Source: Adiantum capillus-veneris
Taxonomy: Eukaryota > Streptophyta > Polypodiopsida > Polypodiales > Pteridaceae
DNA length: 64,000 bases
Direction of reading: 5' to 3'
Assembly (NCBI GenBank): GCA_014529385.2
Contig: CM043958.1
Location: forward strand, 149,862,793 to 149,926,792
Position 1 is the stretch's first letter. The number at the start of each line of letters is the position of its first letter. Below are positions 11,794-24,396 of the stretch, piece by piece. The notes under the pieces were generated by a model. It saw nothing but the letters and a program-made list of their open reading frames with translations. It had not been told where the DNA came from and did not search any database. The position numbers and the translations under genes are program-made.

Positions 11794-12233
11794 GTGGTTT
11801 TGCACTTTACATGTAGCAATGATTGCTTTCCTAAATTTGTGAGGTTTACTAGAGATTCACGACATCTACGTTGCTTTAATGTTAATTGCTCTTTCTATTT
11901 GAGAACTAGCATGCATACTGAAACCCAATGGCATGGATGTCTTTCAAAGTTTTGTCCCCCATGCATTACTCTAGATTATGGTACTTTGGCTTGCTTGGAT
12001 TGCTCTCAAATTCTTGAATGCGTTTTCTCATGTCTAGATGTTCTCTATTCTTGATTGCCTAGAGGAAAGCACAATTATAGTAGGTGTGCCATTCATCTCG
12101 GAGAGCACAAGCATCCTTGTGCTGAAGGCATTAGCAGAATTTCAAAGCAAAAGGTGGAGTCCATTCTGCAAAATAATGCTGCATGGGATCCATTTATGAT
12201 AGCAAAACAACTAAAGCGCATCATTGTCTAAGA
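11794..12233 (+). pseudogene. Relic with a possible GCM/WRKY-class zinc-binding domain
   Basis: Plus-strand pieces read HLRCFNVNCSFYL (about 11,860-11,900) and, in another frame, HNYSRCAIHLGEHKHPCAEG followed by ISRISKQKVESILQNNAAW (about 12,070-12,180). The spacing of Cys pairs and a closing H-x-H, followed by a helical basic stretch, resembles the DNA-binding heads of several plant transposases (WRKY-GCM or FLYWCH class). The family assignment is inference. Stops and a frame change separate the parts. It could be the 5' end of an old DNA transposon that continues into the next entry. Confidence 0.3.
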
Positions 12234-12849
12234 ATTAATCATGATGAGCTAATGGCAAAAGGACCTTGTGTAGCATCTGACATCAACGATGGAGAGTAGT
12301 GTTCAAGAAAAATCAATTTCACAAAATTATGTTTAGGGTAGATTCAAGAAAGAGAAAATGTTTCAAAATCATTGACATTTTTTGCAATTTTACTCCATTT
12401 TCTTAAATTTTCCAAGTGAATTTTCTCCTTCTTCCCCTCCCTTCAACTGACCGTTTCTATTCTTCAACCTCAAGGCTAAGCTAAGGCACACTTTTCCCAA
12501 ACACTAATGGAGAGTTTGCTAAATTCTTGGAATTACTTATTCCTCTGACTAACAAACAAATGATTGAGAGAAGTTTACACTCTGCTAAAAAAAGCAAAAA
12601 TATATTAAAAAAGGTTGGAAGCTGCTGCGGAGCTCAAAAGCAAATGAAGATATCCATTCATCCATAGTGTGTTATTCCCTAGTTAGCTTGGAGTGAAGAA
12701 ATAGCCACATATCTTCAAAATGTCTATTTTGGGTCATGGAAATGGGGTTGACTTGGTGAATAAGATGCATCATGGGGGCAACTTGGAGCACATGTGGATT
12801 CACTTTGATCATATTCACAGAGTGCAAGGATGGTTGACTATGTCTCCAC

Positions 12850-14400
12850 GCGTACGACCCTTTCCTGCGAGAACTTTTGACAATAGCAACAATTTGTGAG
12901 CTCACAGTTCACAATGCACCCTTGGAGAATGCAACAACTATTTGCAAGGGAGAGCATTACCGTGTTTGGATTGGAAGAAATGTTGTGCCGAGAGAGGTTG
13001 TGTGCCTTGATACATGGTTAGCATGGTGGGATGTGAGGGTTTCACATTGGGGAGAAAGGTTTGTCAAACAAGATGAAACATGACTTTTCATTCTACCCAT
13101 GAACCTCTTCAAATCAAAACATGCTAGCATGCAAGCATCCATTGGATACAAAGACCACATTAGTCTGTATGAAGCTGCTATAGCAGACATGTCTATAACA
13201 GTTTTGCAAAGTGTGAAATACAATGCATATTTGAGAGGCATGCATTCATCCAAAGGTCTAGGAATAAAGGATTTAGCAGACATATTTCTTAAGCGATGTC
13301 CATAGCTTTTGCTTCAAAAAATTTGATTGACTTAACTAAATTATCAATGCATGAGATGGGTTTGAATAGCCTAGAGATGAATATAACCACTTTTAGAGAG
13401 AGGAATGTTCAAAGAACCGATCAATACTCATTGATGGGGATGCACAACTAGAGGATGATAGCCAAAGAATTGAATTTGTGATTGTCGCTGAACCTAACGG
13501 TGGAACTAACACACATGCATCCAAATTGTTGTAGGGTGGGCATGCATGGAAAGAGACAAATGTTCTCAAGAATATGTGGGCTATACAAAGAACGGAACCT
13601 GGGCAAAAAGTGACATGTTTTGGGCTAGTGGGAACTGAAGGTCATAGACGTGGTAGATAGATTAATGAAGGTGCAACGAAATCACATATGGGGACTCTAG
13701 CTCCTTGCTTTTGGGGGTGTTGATTATATCCGCCCTCCAAAAACTGTCCGAGAGGTCTTGTCAAAGGGTTTGTGTGGTTTTGTAACACAAGCACGATGCA
13801 CACTTGGAGGATTCACGACATGATTGTTGCTCCACCAGGCCATGCTTCAAGAACATGGATTGTGGATGAAGGCACTAACTTGCTAGAGAAAGAAGTGAAG
13901 CAACTACAAGATAATGGATTTGTGCTTCATGAAATAGCAGTAGCTACTCACGTTAACGATGGCCCTCAAAATGTGAACAGGGTTTCCAATGGATTTCGAC
14001 CAAAATACAGGGATGGGAAGGCTGTTAAGTGGAGAACCAAATTGACGCACGAGTTTTACACTAGGATTGACTTGGGTAGAAGCATATCATTAGAGTTTGT
14101 GAAATTTAATGGTTGTGGTGTGCAATGAAACACATATGTTCTACGACAATACAGAGGGCTCTATCACTAAAGTGTGACATACTCGGTTAACAATTTCAGA
14201 GCTTCCGCATTGCACTTGTGAAGACTTTCAAAAAAGAGAGGCACAAAAGCTACATATGTTCCATGCAAGCAAATGTACTACATTTCTTGCACGTTTTGGG
14301 TCTGGATTGTCATGTAAATGAATTCATACACCAGGCTGCTTTAGCCAAAGTGGAATTATTTCAAGCTCTTGGTTGTGTGCGGCTAACTGCAGCTACGTAA
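12850..14400 (+). pseudogene. Unrecognised coding relic
   Basis: Several plus-strand frames follow one another with protein-like composition: 12,877-13,083 (TICELTVHNAPLENATTICK, then a Trp-rich LDTWLAWWDVRVSHWGERF), 13,099-13,305 (HASMQASIGYKDHISLYEAA), 13,772-14,128 (ASRTWIVDEGTNLLEKEVKQ, NRVSNGFRPKYRDGKAVKWR) and 14,218-14,400. I do not recognise any domain. They may be one decayed gene or the body of the transposon suggested at 11,794. No terminal repeat was found to bound it. Confidence 0.3.
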
Positions 14401-14822
14401 AATTGGATTGTTTTGTGGACCATTTTTGTATGCCAACTTATACTTTAATTTTCGAACGTTCTATATAAGAAAATCGCTATTGCAAATGTTTTACTTTTAA
14501 TTACAGGGGCCCTTCTACTCATGTTATTTTGTTGGTATTGGGATGCACATTAAATTGGTTTTGTGTTTGTATTTGACTAGTGAATTCAATTCTATGTGTT
14601 TTATTTAACGCATTAAGCTATGTTTTGAGCAATGATTGCAGGTGCATGATATTGTTTTTAGTGACAAGGTTTTGGACACTATTGGCTATGGACATGAACT
14701 TAATTCATATCTTTGTTACATACTATGTACTTCTTCACTACATGATGGTCAATGCTTCTCACTCGGTTTTTTAGTTGCTCAAGAATTCTCGCTCGGATTT
14801 TGAGATTCCTCTGCTATGAGGT

Positions 14823-15122
14823 ATTACTCATTCGTGAGGTGATTGAGGACAAGCGCATTGAGCTTGCCAAGATTCACACAAATAATAACCTTGGTGACCT
14901 ATTAATCATTCGCGAGGTGATTGAGGACAAGCGCATTGAGCTTGCCAAGATTCACACAGATAATAACCTTGGTGACCTATTACTCATTCGTGAGGTGATT
15001 GAGGACAAGCACATTGAGCTTGCTAAGATTCACACAGATAATAACCTTGGTGACCTATTAACCAAAGGCCTACCCCCCCGAGAAGTTTGCACATTGTTTA
15101 TTGCACATTATGGCATTGGTTA
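14823..15122 (+). pseudogene. Copia-3 RNase H C-terminus with three tandem copies
   Basis: Plus-strand end of a copia polyprotein. The unit reads IREVIEDKRIELAKIHTDNN then LGDLL, corresponding to the last part of copia RNase H, which closes with LLTKGLPP. A 78-bp (26-residue) unit occurs three times in frame at 14,823, 14,901 and 14,979, with a few substitutions, before the terminal TKGLPPREVC. The rest of the element is missing upstream, so it is a 5'-truncated copy. The unit multiplied after or during insertion. Confidence 0.8.
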
Positions 15123-15184
15123 GAGATCCAATCTCTACATACTTGTATATATCTCCATAGCTTGCTTAAAGAAACAGTATCCTT

Positions 15185-15420
15185 TAAGTAGGAGGTTGTT
15201 GGGTAAAGGGCCACTATGTTGGGGTCAAAGATGACCCACCACCCATTCTATTAACCTCACTAACCTTTATTGATTTATTATTCATACATACACACAAGGA
15301 AAATAAGGAGATGTTTGTTACTACAAAGCTCCACCTACAAGTTTTGTACTTCTCTCAGTGAGTGTGTGTGTGTGTCTCCATACACATAACTCGTGATGTG
15401 CATCAGTGGTCACACCAACC
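15185..15420 (+). repeat. Start of copia-3 3' LTR
   Basis: After the copia-3 stop, a purine tract (AAGTAGGAGG, 15,185-15,195) precedes TGTTGGGTAAAGGG at about 15,197, the expected polypurine tract and LTR start. A (GT)n run lies at about 15,362-15,376. The LTR end was not located. Confidence 0.5.
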
Positions 15421-16080
15421 TTAGTTACTCGTAGTTGATAACCAAGACCAATTATGTCTCATGTTGATTACAATGGGCTACGAAATGCTTTGCCATGGTC
15501 CCATGTAGTATTTTTTGTGGCATTAGCTAACATGTGGAGGTCATTAATTGGAAAGTGGAGATTTTGTGTGCTGAGTGCAAATGGTCCATGAGCACTTCTT
15601 TCTCATTGGTCCATGTGCAAATGCATTTGATGATTATGTTAGCTCTTAAGTAGAAAAGTTGAGGTTACTTGTGAACTATGTAGAATATGGCATAGTTGCA
15701 AGAGCTCCCTGCACCTAAACACGACAGAAACACTTCTCTCTCCAATATCTCAACTTGATATTTTTCCAGCATCTCCTTCTTCGCCTTGTTGAAATCCTTA
15801 AGTAAGAAAGTTTTTGTTTGAATTCATCATTCACAGCCAGAGATGGAAGGGAACCTGTGGGCAAAAGGTAATGTGTCCTAAGAGGGTAGACTTGAGTGCA
15901 CACCTTGTTCAATAAGAGGGGACCATATAATCTGCTAGGCTAACGTGCCAGCGCGAAACTGTTGCTCGAGTGAAATAATTTTGGGACATAGTATGCTTGT
16001 AACTGAGGGCCGTCTGGGCCCCATTACCTTATTTGTGCTATGCAACTTGGTGACCATGCGTCGCATGACCATCCCCTAAT
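15421..16080. other. No recognisable gene
   Basis: A 65-residue minus-strand frame at 15,715-15,912 has a basic run (RISTRRRRRCWKN) but no recognisable domain. Nothing else is visible up to the spliced gene that follows. Confidence 0.5.
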
Positions 16081-16135
16081 GAAAACAAAACAAATGTGCT
16101 GATTGACCAGGTGGCCTTCGGCCAAGAACTCATAA

Positions 16136-17293
<1,158 letters not shown>

Positions 17294-17462
17294 AGAAAAA
17301 TACGGAGAGGGAAGAAGGCATACATGTCACTTGCGGGGAAGCATAACAATGATTTCTAATTCTTATTGAGAGAACAAACTCAGCGAAAATTTGAGAGAGA
17401 GAAGTAGAAGAGAATTTGTAGCGTCGTAGGAACAATCCCAAGAGACTTCAAAGATCTATTGG

Positions 17463-17465
<3 letters not shown>

Positions 17466-17504
<39 letters not shown>
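17466..17504. repeat. (CT)n microsatellite
   Basis: About 19-20 CT units seen directly, just outside the low-coordinate gypsy LTR. Confidence 0.95.
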
Positions 17505-17506
<2 letters not shown>

Positions 17507-17586
17507 CTTCCAATAAATCTGTCTTTCTCCAATTTTTTACGCCTTTCTCCCTTCTTCTCTAAGGCATGTTTTAACATGGCAATAAC

Positions 17587-18126
17587 TGTAACAAACTTGG
17601 ACACCCCAAGTTTAGATTCTACCGTGACATAACAGAGATTCACTTTTAAAACAGTTCACAAAAGATGACACGGCCTTGCGTAGTTCCGTGCTCAGAGGTA
17701 TTGGCCCCAAAGACTGGCGCCCCTTTCGGTATTTCTTTTTATATTAATCTGTGTGTAAAGTACAAGGGAGTCTCTGGGATCTCACACTCAGACTCTGCTG
17801 AGTAATGAGACCCAAGAGAGCTATTTATTGTTACAAGGGTTGCCCAAAAAGTAGAGCCCCAAAAATCTCAAAATCAAAAGCTTTTGAAACTTTAAAAGCT
17901 TCTCAAAAATTAAAGCATAGTGCCCAAAAGCTTCTCAACGTAATTTCTGGAAATCCGTACGGTTGTCAGTGCACAAAGCGGAACGTCCGTACTGCTGTCC
18001 GTACGGCCTGCCATGTCAGCATGTCAGCATGTCAGCACGTTTTCCGGTGGGATTTCCGCTGGCCTGTTGCCACGTCAGCCTGTCGGTGTATTTCACGAGA
18101 GTCGGCCACGTCATCAATTTGTGACA
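17587..18126 (-). repeat. Gypsy-D 3' LTR (B/D/E group)
   Basis: Plus-strand limits are TGTAACAAACTTGG and ATTTGTGACA. On the minus strand it starts TGTCACAAAT and is preceded by a polypurine tract (AAGAGGGGGGTA), so this is the 3' LTR of a minus-strand element. It carries the shared block CCCCTTTCGGTATTTC at about 17,721. It is clearly more diverged from the LTR at 21,230-21,960 than LTRs of one element should be, so the two may come from different copies. Confidence 0.7.
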
Positions 18127-18868
18127 TACCCCCCTCTTGAAAGATTTGTAATCGTTGTCGATTACGCCTGCAAAATAGACAGAGGCCATAAAATGTCAGT
18201 AGACACCGACTCTTAGTAGTACCGACGCACTAGACACAACACATCTAGCACTTGTACAAATCGATAGTCACATCACCGAACATCACAGGACATCACATGA
18301 CAAATCACAACAAATTCATTTCAAATCTCAGACCTTGATTAATCGGCAACGTATTTAGTAACCGCATCTAGGTCCAGTCGGGACCTCACAGATGCCCGAT
18401 TAACTAATCCTTATTGCAATCATGTTTATAGAGATTTATGAGACCGAAATGCTACAGTCATTTCGTCTTTCAGTCCCTGCACTCAAACAAGTCAAGTACA
18501 AATCAATCATTTTCATTTTCATTTTCATTTTTGAGAATTCTGGTTTATTAAGTCATACAGAAGAATACTGTCAGTCCATTAGTATCCCTGAAACCCAAAG
18601 GGACATCAGTGACTATTCAAAATCGGGGTAATTCGTTGACAAAGGAGCGGAGTGACTCCCCTCTTGTGCAAACCCGCTGCACTAGATTCACCCATGCTGA
18701 AATCGGGGTTCTATCGGAGTAGACTATGCTAAACCGAATGCTTCAAGGTAAAGTTCCAAAATCTGCGGAGTATCTGCTAGGTCCTCCTCCTCCATCCACC
18801 TCGCATCCAATGCAGGATAGTTCTTGAATTTAGCCAAGAACCGCTTAATCACTTTACCTTTAATCTAT

Positions 18869-20870
18869 CTATTCTTGTGTGTCAATATCTCGCTGCTCCA
18901 CTACGGGTTGCTCATCTAGCTCCTCGTCATCGGGCACATCGCCTTTAAAAGGCTTCAAGAGACTCACATGAAAAGCATTGTGAATCTTCCAAGTATCGAG
19001 CAGCTTCAGTCTAAAGGATACATCTTTTATCTTTTCTTTTATCTGGAAAGGGCCATAGTATCTCATGCTAAGCGTTGGAAAAAGCAGCTCCTTCCCTTTT
19101 TCATTCTTTGTCGTGCCTTCTCAAAATGTAAGAGCACCCAATCGTCTTCCTTTGATTTCAAATCGCGACGGTGTCGATCTGCTGCCTTCTTGTGTCTTTC
19201 CTGAGATTTCGCTAAAGCCTCCCGGACCTTGGCAAAAGCAGTGTCCAAGTCCCTTGTGTATTGGTCAGCTTCAAAAATCTTATCTTCCGTGCTAAGGAAG
19301 GGTGGAACCTTCGGAGCACCTTCAATGATCTCAAATGGCGCCTTCCCGTCGAAGAGTGGATCGTGTTGTTGTAGGCAAATTTCACCAAGGGCAAATTTTT
19401 TTCCCATTGAGTCTTTTGATCAGAAACGTAAGACTCCAATAAATCCAGTACGACTAAATTTGCAATCTTGGATTGCCCATTTGTCTGCGGGTGGAAAGAC
19501 GACGAGAACTGCAACCGTGTGCCATTGTTCTCTCAAATAGCCTTCCAAAACGAACTCGTGAACTGGGAATCTCTGTCAGAGACTAATGTCTCCGGCATGC
19601 CATACAATCTGAAAATCCGTGCAATGAACAGTCTCGCTAAATGATCCGGCTTGACTGTTTTCTTCACTGGAATGAAGTGAGCTTGCTTGCTAAATCTATC
19701 GATGACAGTCCAAATGCCATCATGCCCACTCTGCGTCTTCGGGAGATCAAAAATGAAATTTATTGCAATACTTTCCCAAGTCTGTAACAATCCCTGTGCT
19801 TTATGCCTGTCAAACTTGACCTTTTGGCATACCAAGCAGCTGCGTACAAAGTCGTTCACATCCTTCTTGAGTCTCGGCCAAAAGAAGTAACGCTCCACAC
19901 CTATCAAGGTGGTGTCAATGCCGCGGTGACCCGTAAAAGGTGGACAATGGCATCCAGTCAGAACCTTTTCCCTCAACGGCTGTGTAACGAACAACATCGT
20001 TTTTTTCATCAAGTATCCATCCCGTATGGAATATCCCGCTACTACCTCCCCATTCTGTATTCGAGTGAAAACATCCGAAAAATCTGGATCTGTGGCGTAC
20101 TGAGCAACCATGTCCTTGAAGCTTTTATGATGAATCGCGGAAATAGCCAAGACTAACAGCTTCCGGGACAAAGCATCTGCCACCAAGTTCTACTGTCCTT
20201 GAACATGGACAATCTGGAAGTGAAATTGTGACAGGATATTAGCCCACCGTGTCTGCTTTTCTGAAAGCTGCTTCTGTGACAAGAAGTAGTGTAAACTTTG
20301 ATGATCAGTGAAGACAGTAAAATCGGCTCCGAGTAGGTAATGTCGCCATTGAGTAAGAGCATGGATCACTGCCAGTAGCTCTTTGTCATAGATTTGTGCT
20401 ATCATTTCTGGCCTTGAAAACAATCGGCTTTCATAGGCAATCACATGGCCTTCTTGCATTAAGACCGCACCCAGACTACGACCACAAGCATCACAATACA
20501 CTTCGAATGACTTTTGCAAATCCGGCAAAGTCAATATTGGTCCAATAGTCAATTTCTCTTTCAATGTCTGAAAGGCAGTCACCTCTGTGGGTCCCCACAA
20601 GAAAGGAACTCCTTTGTGTGTTAGAATGTGCAAAGGGGAAGCTACCTCTGCAAACTTTCAAATGAACCGCCGGTAGTAAGAACATAAGCCCAAGAAGCTT
20701 CTAACTTCATGAACATTCTTCAAATCGGCCAATCATGTATAGTCTCAATCTTGGCCGGGTCCATCTGTACTCGTGTTGCTGAGACGATGCGTCCCAAAAA
20801 GTGTATCTCTGGCAAGAAAAATTCACTCTTTTTGACATTGATAACTAATTGGTGATCTCTCAATGCGTGG
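18869..20870 (-). pseudogene. Gypsy-D pol relic (RT C-terminus, RNase H, integrase)
   Basis: Minus-strand Ty3/gypsy pol. 20,860-20,640 is the end of RT (VINVKKSEFFLPEIHFLGRI). 20,633-20,190 is the connection and RNase H region (SFEVYCDACGRSLGAVLMQE, DKELLAVIHALTQWRHYLLG, FTVFTDHQSLHYFL). 20,186-19,533 continues with the end of RNase H (MVADALSRKLL), then the integrase zinc-binding part (TGHRGIDTT, SCLVCQKVKF) and core (GIWTVIDRFSKQAHFIPV, LVSDRDSQFTSSFW). 19,514-19,063 continues with HPQTNGQSKIANL, where the catalytic Glu of QTNGQ-S-E is Lys, then AYNNTIHSSTGR. 19,066-18,869 is the C-terminal part (WKIHNAFHVSLLKPF). Stops and frameshifts are present. RT joins directly to gag near 20,870, so most of RT and the protease are deleted. 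Confidence 0.9.
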
Positions 20871-21220
20871 GTGGTGCTGGTGGTGAGGGAGGTGGTGGCA
20901 ACGACTTGGCAAAGGTGGCTGCAGTGAATTAGGGTCAGACGGTTGCATTATATTTGTGAAGACTCCCTCGATAGGAACAGATGACTGGGAACGTTGCCGA
21001 TTGAAAAGTTCTCGTACTTTCTGGTGGCGGAGGATGAGGTACTACCTGAGGCATTAGAGGGGGTAACATGTAAGTCAGAAATTGTTGGAAACCCTGCAAC
21101 ATCGGGAGATTTTGTTGCGGATGCTTCGGCAGGTACTCTGCCGAATTTATAAACGCCATGGTGTTTTGTCTGTTCTTGGTAGGACTGGTATGCTTTGAGA
21201 AAAGCACACGATTGGAGCGC
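20871..21220 (-). pseudogene. Gypsy-D gag N-terminal remnant
   Basis: Minus strand, 21,160-20,880. Reads AEYLPKHPQQNLPMLQGFQQ then YMLPPLMPQVVPHPPPPES, and a Pro-rich end. The same text, diverged, occurs in gypsy-B at about 43,090-42,860, which shows that D and B are one family. The remnant joins the RT fragment at about 20,870. Confidence 0.7.
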
Positions 21221-21228
21221 TGATACCA
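21221..21228 (-). promoter_or_regulatory. Gypsy-D primer-binding site
   Basis: The minus strand reads TGGTATCAGCGC just inside the LTR at 21,230, close to the initiator tRNA-Met primer site TGGTATCAGAGC. Confidence 0.7.
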
Positions 21229-21229
21229 C

Positions 21230-21960
21230 TGTAATGGTAAGGCAACACGTACCAATGGAAAAGAACAGACGAGACGGCTTTTAGCACTTCAAATAACAGT
21301 GGACTAAAAGATATGCACAACACACACGAGACGGGGAGTGGCTGAGTTTCACCCCAAGAGAGCACTGGCCCCAAACCCTAGTGCCCATTTTCGGTATTTC
21401 TTTATATTGCTTGAACTCACAACGGAGATGGCGTGGCTCTGCTTTGCTTTGCTCCTGTAAGGTAGCCAGAGAAGAGAGCCCACCCTTCTATTAAAGCAAT
21501 TTACAATGAAAAGTTTCAAGTCAAAAAGCATCTGGTCTTCAAAAGTTATCAACACGTAAAATGCGGAAATCCGTATTGATGCCATGTCAACAGCAGCCTG
21601 CAACACAGAATGCGGGCATTCGTACAGTTTGTCAGCATAAATTATGGGTAGTCCGTACAGTTATTGCCACATCAGCAATATGCTACGCAGGGTTATTTGT
21701 GTGTGTGTGGGGGGGGTGGGGGTCTTGCTTATTGTCTTTTGTCGCTTGGGCCCCATCGGACGAGGATCCCATAAGTTGGTAATAACTCTTTTAATATTAG
21801 GCCCACTCGACGAGGATCTGTAAGTTGGTAAACACTTCTTTTTTTGCTTCTTCTTAGGGTTAAGGCCCCTCCATCGAGATCTGCAGGTCGCCTAGGGTTG
21901 GGTTTGGGAAACCCCAACCCGTCGGGTCTTCAATGGTTTGACATACAACAGTTTGTGATA
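21230..21960 (-). repeat. Gypsy-D 5' LTR
   Basis: Plus-strand limits TGTAATGGTAAGG and AGTTTGTGATA (degenerate from GTGACA). It contains GGCCCCAAAC and the shared block TTTCGGTATTTCTTTAT at 21,388-21,405, and the segment GGGCCCCATCGGACGAGGAT also found in the gypsy-B LTRs. Confidence 0.75.
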
Positions 21961-22855
21961 TCGGCCCAGACTCACTTCCTCTAGAAAGGTGGTCCATGCC
22001 AACTTCTTAGTCAAAGCCAGAATCCTGTGTGCCATGATAAATTCTCTCTATGTGGAATTTGCATCTAAAGGCATCTGCATGGTGCTAGGAACATTTGTGT
22101 GACCTTCAGGTCTTGGACTAACCTGATTGAGTTTTGCAAGAACCGGGCGAGAGGCCTAAAGATTAGTAAAGAAGAAGAAAGAGAAGAAATCCCAACTTAT
22201 AAAGACCCACCGAGTGGTCCAAAGTCAATAAAGGGGTTAGGAATTAATAATCCTAACCCTGTAGCAGATCCTCGCCGCATGGTTAGATCCACCGAAGTTT
22301 GCAGATTCAGCCCGGAAGACGCAGATTTCAGCATCTGCGTTTTCAGCGTGTCGTCATTGCATCGTCGTCATCGCCATCGTCACCGACATAGAGTCAGAAT
22401 TCAGCAAATAAAGTTTTGCAGATTTCAGCCCTTAGCGTTTTCAGATTTCAGCCTGTCTTGTCGTCGTCCTCATCGTTGTCGAGTCCAAGCATTGTAGAGA
22501 TTTGTGCAATCAATAGTAGACCGCTCTCGCCAGGGCCGGAGGGTTTGACAACATTCTGGTGTCGTATTCTTCTCTCTCTATCTCTCAGTCTCATGCACCT
22601 TCATTCACAGTGTTCACCACTTTGTTTGTGTCCATTGCACTCTCTCACTAAAGGAACGGAAGGCTCTCCCTTCCGTATGTAAAAGGAACCCTTGAGCGCA
22701 GTTCGGAGCACTCATCTTGAGCAAAGTTCAACATTCACTTCCGCTGCACCTTATGCTTTTGGGTCCAAGTGCCTTTAAATAAGAGCCTTGGAGGCTCACT
22801 TTGACATTTCAAGTGTACAAAAGCAGAGGCCGAGTCCCTCGGCAGTTGTACCTTT
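21961..22855 (+). repeat. LTR-like sequence, plus orientation, composite
   Basis: No coding domain. 22,735-22,855 (TGCTTTTGGGTCCAAGTGCC to CAGTTGTACCTTTC) matches the plus-oriented B-type LTR at about 34,566-34,680. A TATA-like box (ACTTATAAAG) lies at about 22,196. At about 22,855 the match switches to the C-type LTR family. The left limit and the identity of 21,961-22,734 are unknown. Confidence 0.4.
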
Positions 22856-24298
22856 CGGACCCTCTTTTTGAAGTTGCAATTGGCCGAACATTGTATGGCC
22901 AGTGTGAAATGGCCAACGACCGAGAGTTTCACCCGCAGACGGGAAGGCCTTGTCGCCAACAGTTGGTCGGGCCGACCGGCACTGGAATCTGAGCAGTAAA
23001 AGTATGTGTAGGCTCTACTCAAAGTTTGAAGAGAAGATCACCGGATAACTGGGCTACATTGCATTTTTGGATGTGGTCCCAATGGTGATAGATGGTCAGA
23101 TGACGAGTGGAAGTGCCATGGAAGCATCTCCTAAAATTTAGGGAACTGCTATTTTGGGCCATGAAATCTGTTCGCGTCATTAGCTCCGTAATGACAAGAG
23201 GAACATTTTATTACTCTGCCGCTAAGTCAACTGAGCAACCGGTTGAGATATTTTTAGACTGGAAGGTGCAAAACGGGAAAACCGTGCATGAGTGCCATTT
23301 GGCACGTTTTTGGGCACTTTCCAGCTTGAGAGAGAGAGAGGCGTTGAAATTAAACGTGGGGCTGCATTTTCAGCCGTACGGTGGATTGTTGCAGGTACCA
23401 AATCTACTGTGTGCTTGCCTACCCTCTATGTAAGTGAAGTGCAAGAGCTGAAGCCTTGCATAACGTTCATTGCTCTCTCTCCCCCCCCTCTGTGCAGGTA
23501 TGTGATGCCCCACAAGAGGGTTCTTCATTTGACCTATGTACAGTTGTGTGGGTTCATGCACGATTGTCGAGGCAAGAGCCTCTTGACAGGTATTGGATTA
23601 GCTAGTTGCTAATCCCCCGTAGGTACAGGTGAATTCGAAGAGATTTCATGCGAGAAATCTCATCCGATTCAAAGCGCAAGTAGCCCTACAGGTGGGGGAG
23701 CTCGAGGACTTGCTATGGATGCGATCGGCTCGCAAAACGGAGCCCAAAGCAGGGAAATACAGTCTGCTGTGTATTTTTGCAGGTTTAGAGTTTCGGCCCT
23801 AAACGGTCCTTAATACTCCCAAGAGGTCCGGCGACGCGAGGGGACCGTTGTGCGAGTGATCTGGCGCATTTTCAGGGCAGAAAACAGAGAATTCAGCGTG
23901 CTGCAGGTTCTTGCCAGGTTTTGCAAAGTGTACGTATGCGTTGGGAAATTCACTTTTTGCAAGGGGGGATATTGTCTGTGAAGCATCCTAGTATGGTTAT
24001 GTTCCCGAAATCGGGCGAGAATTGGTCATTTTCAGCTCGGATTATGCGGGGCAGCTTGTAAGAAATCATAGGTTTTATTTCCTCTTCGAATACTATAAAG
24101 AAATACCGAAAGGGGTGCCAATCTTTGGGGCCAACACGTGTCGGCGTCTGCTTGATAGCGCTCTAGCTTCCAAGTCGTGTGTGTTTGAAGTATCAATTCC
24201 CGTTACAAGTTTTTATTTGCAAAGTTTCTCTGTGTCCTAAAGTCTAAAGTAAAGTTTCGTGTGAAAGCTTACGTCTACCGCCGTACGGGGCGGTTTCA
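22856..24298 (+). repeat. Gypsy-F 5' LTR (C-type, 5'-truncated or chimeric)
   Basis: Aligns by eye with the solo LTR at 58,941-60,419 from GACCCTCTTTTTGAAGTTGC onward (59,041 there) and with the gypsy-C LTRs. It ends ACGGGGCGGTTTCA at 24,298, next to a primer-binding site. It carries the shared block in the sense orientation (AAAGAAATACCGAAAGGGG, 24,098-24,116). The normal start TGTCAC is absent because the sequence upstream belongs to another LTR type. Confidence 0.7.
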
Positions 24299-24316
24299 TG
24301 GTTCCATTACGGGGAC
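24299..24316 (+). promoter_or_regulatory. Gypsy-F primer-binding site
   Basis: TGGTTCCATTACGGGGAC starts directly after the LTR. Complementarity to a 3' end ...AATGGAACCA suggests a tRNA-Glu-like primer, not initiator Met. Confidence 0.6.
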
Positions 24317-24396
24317 AAAATCACTTTTTTCTCAAGAAGTGAGCCTCGGTTGGTTTGTGGCGAAGACACAAGAGTACAGGAACGCAGGATCACACT

